NCBI RefSeq assembly: GCF_009192765.1 | Contig: NZ_VOHQ01000010.1 | Coordinates: 124,001 to 188,000, forward strand | Direction of reading: 5' to 3' | DNA length: 64,000 nucleotides | Origin: Agriterribacter humi | GTDB lineage: Bacteria > Bacteroidota > Bacteroidia > Chitinophagales > Chitinophagaceae | Part shown: one piece after another, positions 9,387 to 17,467 of the stretch | Position numbering within the stretch: position 1 is the stretch's first letter | Layout: each line of letters begins with the position of its first letter | Notes under the pieces: generated by a model | Told to the model about the DNA's origin: nothing | Seen by the model: the letters and a program-made list of their open reading frames with translations, nothing else | Database searches by the model: none | Made by a program: the position numbers and the translations under genes

Positions 9387-12300
9387 TTATTTTTCTAAAG
9401 TGGTCACTTTCACTTCCATATCAGGATTGGCTTCAAGGAAAGCAGCCATTTCGTCATTCATTTCAAAGCTTTTTTCTAATGTGTACATGCTTACTTTCCA
9501 GTTTAGCCTCGGTTCTGCTAATATAAATTTGATACCCGATTTGCCGGGAAATGTCTTTACATTATGATCTATAAAAGCTACCACTTCGTCTTTTAACAAT
9601 TTGGGGTGCAGTTCAACCTGCAGTTGCCGCGTTAACAATCTTTTCACAGTTTCCAGCAGCATTACGCTGCTCAGCTTAAATTCAAAATCTGTTGTACTGT
9701 TCCATCGTGCTTTAAAATTTCCCGTGGCAAAAAGTACATTGCCCAAACTGAAGTGATCTTTAAAACGCACATAATCTTCTCCAAAAAGCGCCAGTTCGGT
9801 TTTACCGGAATAATCTTCTATGGAAAAAACACCAAATTGTTTTCCATTACGCGTAGTGCGGTGCTGTGCATCGGAAACCAATCCTGCTATCCGGAATTGC
9901 CGGAAAGGATTGGGATGGATCAGCAAGGTTTCTTTAAATTCTATAAACTCCGAAATGGTAGTGATACCATAATGTTTCATTTCAAATCTAAAATGATCTA
10001 AAGGGTGACCGCTTAAAAAAATGCCTGTAATGCTTTTTTCATGATCCAGCCATTCCGTTAAAGTCCAGGGTGCGCAATCCGGTAATTTTGGCGGCATTAC
10101 ATCAGGCATCTGCAAATCACCAAATAAGGTATTGGTAGTGTTAACCGACTGGCTCTGATAAATATTGCCAAATTTGATGATCTTCTCCAGTCCCGTGGAA
10201 GTATCACCCTGCGGGGTATAAAAATACTGCGCCCTGTGCATATCGGTAAAGCAATCGAATGCACCTGAATAAGCCAGGCATTCCAATGATTTTTTATTTA
10301 CCATTCGCTGGTTAACCCGTTTTACCAGGTCGAATATGGATTTGTAAGGACCTTTTTTCCGTTCTTCAATAATGCCTTCTATAGCCGCCTCTCCTACTCC
10401 TTTCAATCCTCCCAGTCCAAAGCGTATTTCACCCTTTGCATTAACGGCAAAACCTTTCTGCGATTCATTGATATCGGGGCCAAGCACTTTCAGTCCCATG
10501 CGCTTGCATTCTTCCATGAAGAAGGTTATTTTTTCAATAGCGCCGGCATGATTCAATACCGCAGCCATGTACTCCGATGGGTAATGTGCTTTTAAATAAG
10601 CGGTTTGATATGCCACGAAAGCATAACAGGTAGAATGTGATTTATTGAATGCATACTGTGCAAAAGCTTCCCAGTCTGTCCATATTTTTTCCAGTACTTT
10701 TGCATCGTGTCCTTTTGCGGTAGCGCCTTTAATAAACTGCGCCTTCATTTTATCCAGTACAGATTTTTGTTTTTTCCCCATGGCCTTGCGCAGCACATCT
10801 GCATCGCCCTTGCTAAACCCACCCAACTTTTGAGAGAGCAGCATCACCTGTTCCTGGTATACAGTAATACCATAGGTATCCGATAATATTTCCTCCATTT
10901 CCGGCAGGTCATAGGTAATAGGCTCACGCCCGTGCTTACGGTCAATAAAATCGGGGATATAGGCCAAAGGACCGGGCCGGTATAACGCGTTCATTGCAAT
11001 GAGGTCGCCAAATTTGTCCGGTTTCAGTTCACGCAGGTATTTTTGCATACCCACGCTTTCAAACTGGAAGGTTCCGTTGGTGTCGCCGTGCTGATATAAC
11101 TGGTATGTTTTTTCATCGTCTAACGGAATGGTATCGAGGTCAATTTCAAGCCCATGATTTTGTTTGATGAGCTGCAATGCTGTTTTAAGAATGCTTAGCG
11201 TTTTTAATCCCAAAAAGTCCATCTTAATTACTCCGGCTTCCTCAATTACGCTTCCTTCAATTTGGGTAACCCACAAATCAGAATCTTTGGCAATGGCCAC
11301 CGGTAATAATTCCATTAAATCTTTGGGGGCTATAATAATGCCCGCCGCATGTATGCCCGTATTGCGTACAGAGCCCTCTAATATTTCGGCCTCATGCAAT
11401 ACCTTCGAGTGCATATCGGTGCCATTGTAGAACTGGCGCAATTTCTTTACATTTTCAAGGTCATCCGCCGACAGTCCTTCCTTTTCTTCCAGCGACTTCT
11501 CCCCGTCTTTTATATTAAGCGGTGCATGCAACACCCGTTTTAATACAATGCCCGGCCTGTCGGGCACCAGTTTGGCCAATGCATTGGAGTCGGCCAAAGG
11601 CAGATCCATTACCCGTGCCACATCCTTGATGCTCATTTTAGCGGCCATGGTACCATAGGTGATGATCTGCGCTACCTGGTTTTTTCCGTATTTGCCAACA
11701 ACATAATCAATCACTTTCTGCCTGCCTTCATCGTCAAAATCCGTATCAATATCGGGCATGCTTTTGCGGTCGGGGTTAAGGAACCTTTCAAACAGCAGGT
11801 TATATTTTATAGGATCAATATTGGTAATGCCTATGCAATAAGCCACTACCGAGCCCGCTGCCGAACCACGGCCGGGACCAACAAAAACGCCAATATCCCG
11901 GCCTGCTTTAATAAAATCGCTCACGATCAGGAAGTAGCCTGCAAAGCCCATGGATTTGATGGTGAACAATTCAAAATTGAGCCGTTCTTCAATTTCCGCC
12001 GTTAACGGATCATACCGTTTATGAGCACCCTCATAAGTAATGTGTTTCAGGTATTCCCATTGGTTAAGGTTATTATCGGCATGTACCTGGAATGCTTTTG
12101 GTATGGGAAAATTGGGGAGCAGGATATCCCGTTTCAGGTCCAGCAGTTCTATCTTATCCACAATTTCGCCCGTATTATATATTGCATCGGGCAGGTCATG
12201 GAATACCTGTTTCATTTCCTGCGTGGTCTTAAAATAAAACTGGTCGTTAGGAAAGGCGAACCGTTTGTTTTTTACAGCAATATCATCATCCGAAAATTCA

Positions 12301-13043
12301 CGCAAAGCCGGTGTAGCCTGCTTTTCGCCGGTATTGATGCACAACAGAATGTCATGTGCATTAAAATCCTTCTGGTCTACATAATGAGAATCGTTGGAAG
12401 CGATAACCTTAACGTTGTATTTTTTGGCATATTTCAGCAATACGGCATTCACTTTTTCCTGATCGGGTATGCCATGCCGTTGTAGCTCCACATAATAGTC
12501 CTGCTGAAAAATATTCAGCCACCATTTAAATTCATTTTCCCCTTCCTCCTCTCCTTTCTTTAAAATGGTTTGCGGCACCAGGGCGCCGAGGCAGCAGGTT
12601 GTGGCAATGAGCCCCTCATGGTATTTATGGATAAGCTCTTTATCAATACGCGGGTATTTGCTGTACAGGCCTTCAATAAATCCCAGCGATGTGAGTTTAA
12701 TAAGATTGCGGTACCCGGTTTCATTTTTGGCCAATAATATCTGGTGATGCCGCGGGTCTTTTTCTTCCTTTGAAAATACTTTGCGGTGCCTGGTTTCTGT
12801 AATATAAAATTCACAACCCACAACGGGTTTTACTTTTAAGGGGCTTTTTTTATCATCGGGGTTCACTTTATGCTTATAGGCTTCGGCCACAAAAGCAAAT
12901 ACGCCAAACATATTACCATGGTCGGTAATGGCCAGGGCCGGCATTTCATCTTTAATTGCCTTCTGGTATAAACTACTTATGGATGCCGCACCATCCAGTA
13001 AGGAATATTGTGTGTGAACGTGAAGATGGGAAAACTGGCTCAT
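9387..13043 (-). CDS. dnaE: DNA polymerase III subunit alpha
   Basis: A 1218-residue replicative polymerase subunit. The N-terminal PHP domain begins SQFSHLHVHTQYSLLDG with ITDHGNMFG downstream. The polymerase core has GPGRGSAAGSVVAY and the catalytic MPDIDTDFDDEGR near residue 430. The finger region, a helix-hairpin-helix region and a C-terminal OB fold (FRIAGLVSDAQHRTT...) follow in normal order. The start is placed at 13043 rather than ten codons upstream because the family N-terminus begins just before the PHP HLHVHT motif. It synthesises the leading and lagging strands in the replisome. It stands alone. Confidence 0.95.
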   Translation of the reverse strand: MSQFSHLHVHTQYSLLDGAASISSLYQKAIKDEMPALAITDHGNMFGVFAFVAEAYKHKVNPDDKKSPLKVKPVVGCEFYITETRHRKVFSKEEKDPRHHQILLAKNETGYRNLIKLTSLGFIEGLYSKYPRIDKELIHKYHEGLIATTCCLGALVPQTILKKGEEEGENEFKWWLNIFQQDYYVELQRHGIPDQEKVNAVLLKYAKKYNVKVIASNDSHYVDQKDFNAHDILLCINTGEKQATPALREFSDDDIAVKNKRFAFPNDQFYFKTTQEMKQVFHDLPDAIYNTGEIVDKIELLDLKRDILLPNFPIPKAFQVHADNNLNQWEYLKHITYEGAHKRYDPLTAEIEERLNFELFTIKSMGFAGYFLIVSDFIKAGRDIGVFVGPGRGSAAGSVVAYCIGITNIDPIKYNLLFERFLNPDRKSMPDIDTDFDDEGRQKVIDYVVGKYGKNQVAQIITYGTMAAKMSIKDVARVMDLPLADSNALAKLVPDRPGIVLKRVLHAPLNIKDGEKSLEEKEGLSADDLENVKKLRQFYNGTDMHSKVLHEAEILEGSVRNTGIHAAGIIIAPKDLMELLPVAIAKDSDLWVTQIEGSVIEEAGVIKMDFLGLKTLSILKTALQLIKQNHGLEIDLDTIPLDDEKTYQLYQHGDTNGTFQFESVGMQKYLRELKPDKFGDLIAMNALYRPGPLAYIPDFIDRKHGREPITYDLPEMEEILSDTYGITVYQEQVMLLSQKLGGFSKGDADVLRKAMGKKQKSVLDKMKAQFIKGATAKGHDAKVLEKIWTDWEAFAQYAFNKSHSTCYAFVAYQTAYLKAHYPSEYMAAVLNHAGAIEKITFFMEECKRMGLKVLGPDINESQKGFAVNAKGEIRFGLGGLKGVGEAAIEGIIEERKKGPYKSIFDLVKRVNQRMVNKKSLECLAYSGAFDCFTDMHRAQYFYTPQGDTSTGLEKIIKFGNIYQSQSVNTTNTLFGDLQMPDVMPPKLPDCAPWTLTEWLDHEKSITGIFLSGHPLDHFRFEMKHYGITTISEFIEFKETLLIHPNPFRQFRIAGLVSDAQHRTTRNGKQFGVFSIEDYSGKTELALFGEDYVRFKDHFSLGNVLFATGNFKARWNSTTDFEFKLSSVMLLETVKRLLTRQLQVELHPKLLKDEVVAFIDHNVKTFPGKSGIKFILAEPRLNWKVSMYTLEKSFEMNDEMAAFLEANPDMEVKVTTLEK

Positions 13044-13236
13044 TGGGCAAATTTCGTAAAGTTGGGGCAACATTTAGCTTTGCATTTTCCACATGTATAT
13101 AAAATTGCGGATACCGCATTGCGATTTTGTTTATCACTATGATTAATGAAATGCTAATATCATTTTTTAAAAGCTGCTAATAGCTTGCTGGTCTGGTTTT
13201 TGTGTACTATTTTGCAAAATTAAAAATCACACGGTT

Positions 13237-13953
13237 TTGCGTTATCTTCTATTTCTCGCGGGGATTGCTTTTGTTGGCAGCAGTTGCAGCAGTTTAAAAT
13301 CCACATCCAGGTCTTCGCATGGGGCTTCCCGTGATAATACAAAGCATACATCTCCAAAGTTCCTTAATGATATTGCTATTGGCAGCGATCCGTCTCCTGC
13401 TACCGGGCGCAGTGATGAAGCAGTTCCACACATGCCGGAAAATTATAAATCACCCCGGGTATATATGTTCCCTGCTTTTAATATTGAACAGGGCGGACCA
13501 CTGCAATTCAAGTATGCCATAAAAATGAATGTGGAGGTAGAGCGGCTGGCGAACAGGGATCTGTATAAATTTATTGAAAGCTGGTGGGGCACGCCTTACC
13601 GCATGGGAGGTTCCACACAAAAGGGAGTAGATTGCTCCGCTTTTACGCAAACCTTGATGTCGGTGATTTACGGGCTGCAAATTCCGCGAACTGCCAGTGA
13701 ACAAAAAGCATTCAGTACTGTTGTGGATGAGGATGAACTCCGGGAGGGTGACCTTGTTTTTTTTAATACCCGCGGACGTGGCGTGAGCCATGTAGGCATT
13801 TACCTGCTGGATAATCAATTTGTACATGCCTCCTCTTCAGGTGGCGTGATGATCAGTAATTTGAACGACAATTACTGGCACAAAAGATTTATGAATGCGG
13901 GCCGGGTAGTAGACGAACAAACTGCCGCAGCGGTTTCCCTGAAAAGCAGGTAA
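13237..13953 (+). CDS. NlpC/P60 lipoprotein (peptidoglycan endopeptidase)
   Basis: A 238-residue lipoprotein with TTG as the likely start codon. No in-frame ATG precedes it, and the TTG yields an ideal lipoprotein signal (MRYLLFLAGIAFVGSSC). After a Ser-rich linker, the NlpC/P60 domain carries GTPYRMGG, catalytic Cys133 in VDCSAF, His185 in VSHVGIYL and His197 in FVHAS. Family members cut gamma-D-Glu-diaminopimelate bonds in peptidoglycan stem peptides. It is divergent from dnaE with a 193-bp gap and converges with the M1 peptidase. Confidence 0.9.
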   Translation: MRYLLFLAGIAFVGSSCSSLKSTSRSSHGASRDNTKHTSPKFLNDIAIGSDPSPATGRSDEAVPHMPENYKSPRVYMFPAFNIEQGGPLQFKYAIKMNVEVERLANRDLYKFIESWWGTPYRMGGSTQKGVDCSAFTQTLMSVIYGLQIPRTASEQKAFSTVVDEDELREGDLVFFNTRGRGVSHVGIYLLDNQFVHASSSGGVMISNLNDNYWHKRFMNAGRVVDEQTAAAVSLKSR

Positions 13954-13983
13954 AATTTCAGCACTTCGTCATTTGATGCTACA

Positions 13984-15642
13984 TTACAATTGCTTTGTTC
14001 TTATATAAAAATTCCTGTCCGCACTAAACTCATTTTCCTCTCCCTTTTTTATTTTTATCGTCTTCCATTTTTGTGTTGGGCTGATCCATTTTTCACCGCC
14101 AAAATTTATTTTCAAAGGCATATTAAACCCTTTCACACAATCTGTCCAGCGATAACTCAATTTATTGCCGCTTATTTTATATTCCAGTACCGGTATTTGT
14201 GTTGTTCGCACATACTGGTCAAATACTTTTGAAAAATCAATACCGGATGTTTTACTGATGTATTCTTCCACCTGCTTTCCGGTAACCGTTTGATGGTAGA
14301 AAGTTTCATTCATACCCCGAAGCAACATCCTGAATGATGAATCATTGTTTATGATCTGCCGGATCATATGCACCAGGTTGCCTCCCTTATAATACATATC
14401 ACCCGATCCTTCCTGGTTAACCCCATAGGGACCTTCAATGGGTTTGTCATTTTGAATTTTTTTTCTTGTCCCGATAACATACGCGTTGCCCGCGTCGGTA
14501 CCATATTCGCAGCCGGTAAAAATCGTTTCGGAATAATTGGTAAATCCTTCGTGTACCCACATGTCGGCCACATCTTTGGTAGTAATATTATTGCCAAACC
14601 ATTCATGACCGCTTTCATGCACGATAATAAAATCCCACTTCAATCCCCACCCTGTTCCGGAAAGATCTGTTCCTTTATACCCGTTGGCAAATCCGTTGCC
14701 GTAGGCTACTGCGCTCTGGTGCTCCATTCCCAGGTGGGGTGCTTCTATTAATTTATACCCGTCTTCATAAAAAGGATAAGGCCCAAACCAATGCTCAAAG
14801 CAATGCAGCATCTGTATAACCTGTTTAAATTGCAGTTTCGCTTTTTCCAAGTTGTAATCCAGCACCCAAAAATCACAATCCAGCCGCCCCTTTTCTCCCA
14901 TGTAATCCTCATGCCAGTGTGCATATTTTCCAATGTAGGGAGTGATGTTGTAATTGTTGATGGGGTTCCTGACCGCCCACGTGTAAGTGGCAGTACCATC
15001 TCCGTTTTTTATTTCGCTTCTTAATCTGCCATTAGCTATTGCCGTTAGTGTATCCGGTACAGTCATGCTTAAGGAAGCACTGTCGGGCTCATCGCTTTGG
15101 TGATCCTTGCAGGGATACCACACACTGGCGCCCAACCCCTGACAGGCCACGCTGATCCAGGGATTGCCATTGTCGTCCTTGCTCCAGATCATTCCCCCGT
15201 CCCACGGCGGGTGTAAGGCCGGGCGCGGTATGCCATGATAATACACCGTAACCTTATTTATTTCCTGTTCGTTTTGAGTGGATGGTACTGCAACGAAATA
15301 AGCGTTCTCTTCCCTGCGGAAAGAAAGGTTTTCATTATTGTATAGTACACTGTCAATATCTAATCCCAACTGCAGGTCTATCTGCATTTCTTTTGCGGCA
15401 GCCGATACTATTTTATAGGAAATGATATTATACCCGGAGATGCTTCTTTTGGAAAAATCGAAATTCACGCTCAAACTGTAATGGGTAACATCCCACCATG
15501 CCCGCTCCGGCGTTATTGTTCCACGTAAAGTATCGGCATGGGTAAACTCCTGCTTTTGATGCAGCGGCTGGGCCCGGGAGGTGAATGATAAGAAGTGGAA
15601 AATCAAAAGTGAAAGAATAAAACGATATGGTATTTTTTTCAC
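13984..15642 (-). CDS. M1 family aminopeptidase-like metallopeptidase, secreted
   Basis: A 552-residue gluzincin. A Sec signal peptide ends near SRAQ. The zinc site is HESGHEWFGN with His342, Glu343 and His346, and the third ligand Glu365 lies 18 residues further in VHEGFTNYSE, the exact HExxH-x18-E spacing of family M1. The substrate loop reads GMEHQSAVAYG instead of the usual GAMEN, a variant seen in some Bacteroidota members. It is shorter than E. coli PepN because the C-terminal helical domain is missing. Role: removal of N-terminal residues from peptides in the periplasm. It is divergent from the peptide-binding lipoprotein gene at 15706, so a shared role in peptide use is possible. Confidence 0.88.
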   Translation of the reverse strand: MKKIPYRFILSLLIFHFLSFTSRAQPLHQKQEFTHADTLRGTITPERAWWDVTHYSLSVNFDFSKRSISGYNIISYKIVSAAAKEMQIDLQLGLDIDSVLYNNENLSFRREENAYFVAVPSTQNEQEINKVTVYYHGIPRPALHPPWDGGMIWSKDDNGNPWISVACQGLGASVWYPCKDHQSDEPDSASLSMTVPDTLTAIANGRLRSEIKNGDGTATYTWAVRNPINNYNITPYIGKYAHWHEDYMGEKGRLDCDFWVLDYNLEKAKLQFKQVIQMLHCFEHWFGPYPFYEDGYKLIEAPHLGMEHQSAVAYGNGFANGYKGTDLSGTGWGLKWDFIIVHESGHEWFGNNITTKDVADMWVHEGFTNYSETIFTGCEYGTDAGNAYVIGTRKKIQNDKPIEGPYGVNQEGSGDMYYKGGNLVHMIRQIINNDSSFRMLLRGMNETFYHQTVTGKQVEEYISKTSGIDFSKVFDQYVRTTQIPVLEYKISGNKLSYRWTDCVKGFNMPLKINFGGEKWISPTQKWKTIKIKKGEENEFSADRNFYIRTKQL

Positions 15643-15705
15643 GCCGGTTTATTTTAAAAGCTAAATTTAGGACGTTTTAAGAACTATGGAGTTTAAATTA
15701 CATTA

Positions 15706-17382
15706 ATGAAGATATACAAAGTGGCAAGTGGTAAGTGGTATGCGATAAGTAGGCCGTTTGTTGCTATAAAGCTGTTTATTATTATTGCATCGGGTTGTAT
15801 GCTGGTTTCCTGCGCCGGCCGGAAAGAGGCGGATAAAAAAATATTTCACTATAATCAACCCGAAGGTATCAGCTCCCTTGATCCTGCTTTTGCCAAAAAC
15901 CAGGCTATTATGTGGGGCGTACACCAGTTGTTCAATACATTGGTGGAAGTAGATGAAAAACTGCACATCAGGCCTTCTTTGTGTAAGCGATGGATCATGT
16001 CGGATGACAGGCTTACCTATACCTTTATTTTACGGGATGATGTTTATTTCCACGATAATGCCGTTTTTCCGGGTGGCAAAGGCCGCAAAATGATTGCCGC
16101 TGACGTTGCCTATAGCCTGCACCGCATCATCAATACAACTACCGCATCGCCCGGCGCCTGGATATTTAATAACAGGATAAATAAGGCTGAGGGATTTACG
16201 GCATTAAATGACACTACTTTTCAATTAAAGCTCATCCGGCCCTTTCACCCCATATTGGGCATTCTCAGTATGCAGTATTGTTCTGTTGTACCCCATGAAG
16301 CGATAGAAAAATATGGAGCCGCTTTTCGCAGCAACCCCTGTGGCACAGGGCCATTCAGGTTCACACGATGGGAAGAAGGGCAGGTATTGCTGCTGGCAAA
16401 AAATGAAAAATATTTTGAGCGTGACAGCGCGGGTAACCGCCTGCCCTACTTAGATGGAATCAAGGTTTCCTTTTTAGACAATAAAGCCACTGAATTTCTT
16501 GAATTCACCCAGGGCCGCCTGGATTTTATTAATGATATTGATGCATCCTTTAAAGATGAAGTGCTCACCAAAAAAGGAGAGTTGAGAAAAGAGTGGAAGG
16601 GAAAAGTTGTATTGAGTAAACATAATTTTTTAAATACCGAATACCTGGGTATACTGGCAGATACCACGAATGAGCTGGTTAAAAACCATCCGCTTAAAAT
16701 AAAAGCGGTGCGCCAGGCGATCAATTATGGATTCGACAGAAATAAGATGATCATGTACCTGCGCAATTCCCTTGGTACACCTGCAGAAAGCGGGTTTGTG
16801 CCGGCAGGACTGCCTTCATACGACAGCTCAAAAGTGAAAGGCTATTATTATGATGTTGCCAAAGCAAGACAATTATTGAAGGATGCAGGCTTTGCCGAGG
16901 GCAGAGGCTTACCTGAAATTAAACTGCTGACCATTCCGGTATATGCTGAACTGGGAAGCTTTGTAGCCAAACAACTCGAAGACATTGGCGTGAAAGTTCA
17001 GGTAGAAGTAGTACAGAAAAGTTTATTGCTGGAGCAAACCGCTAAATCGCAGGCCCTGTTCTTCCGGGGTAGCTGGATGGCAGATTATCCGGATGCTGAA
17101 AATTATCTCAGCGTGTTTTACGGCAAAAATCCAGCGCCTCCCAACTATACCCGTTATAAAAACACGGCATACGACAATTTGTACGAAAAAGTCTTACTGG
17201 AAGAGAATGATTCCATACGATATAATATGTACAGGCAAATGGATAAAATGATCATCGCCGATGCTCCTATCGTTCCTTTATGGTATGATATGGTGATCCG
17301 GCTAATACATCCCTATGTAAAAGGTTTCCGGCCCAATAGCTTAAACCTGCTCGAATTAAGAACAGTACAGATCAAAAAGTAA
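15706..17382 (+). CDS. Peptide ABC transporter substrate-binding lipoprotein (SBP family 5)
   Basis: A 558-residue solute-binding protein of the DppA/OppA type. A long positively charged N-terminus precedes a hydrophobic stretch and a lipobox with Cys36 (MLVSC). Typical family blocks follow: ISSLDPAFAKN, LHIRPSLCKRW, YTFILRDDVYFHDN, AADVAYSLHRI and CGTGPFRFTRWEEG. No permease or ATPase genes are adjacent, so partners must lie elsewhere. It is divergent from the M1 peptidase gene with a 63-bp gap. Confidence 0.85.
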   Translation: MKIYKVASGKWYAISRPFVAIKLFIIIASGCMLVSCAGRKEADKKIFHYNQPEGISSLDPAFAKNQAIMWGVHQLFNTLVEVDEKLHIRPSLCKRWIMSDDRLTYTFILRDDVYFHDNAVFPGGKGRKMIAADVAYSLHRIINTTTASPGAWIFNNRINKAEGFTALNDTTFQLKLIRPFHPILGILSMQYCSVVPHEAIEKYGAAFRSNPCGTGPFRFTRWEEGQVLLLAKNEKYFERDSAGNRLPYLDGIKVSFLDNKATEFLEFTQGRLDFINDIDASFKDEVLTKKGELRKEWKGKVVLSKHNFLNTEYLGILADTTNELVKNHPLKIKAVRQAINYGFDRNKMIMYLRNSLGTPAESGFVPAGLPSYDSSKVKGYYYDVAKARQLLKDAGFAEGRGLPEIKLLTIPVYAELGSFVAKQLEDIGVKVQVEVVQKSLLLEQTAKSQALFFRGSWMADYPDAENYLSVFYGKNPAPPNYTRYKNTAYDNLYEKVLLEENDSIRYNMYRQMDKMIIADAPIVPLWYDMVIRLIHPYVKGFRPNSLNLLELRTVQIKK

Positions 17383-17405
17383 AAGAGAAACAATAACTTT
17401 ATGAA

Positions 17406-17436
17406 ACAGGACACATGTGGTTAGGTGATGTCCTGT
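17406..17436. repeat. 8-bp inverted repeat between two plus-strand genes
   Basis: ACAGGACA (17406-17413) and TGTCCTGT (17429-17436) are perfect inverted copies with a 15-nt loop. There is no following T run, so it is not a standard terminator. It may be an RNA hairpin in the leader of the gene starting at 17468 or an operator. Confidence 0.45.
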
Positions 17437-17467
17437 ATATGATCACTATCCTAAACAGATCTGCGTT

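Noticed and set aside
15661-15670. Shared divergent promoter at CTAAATTTAG
   Set aside because: The palindrome gives TAnnTTTA on both strands, one base short of the consensus, and no -33 element was found on either side.
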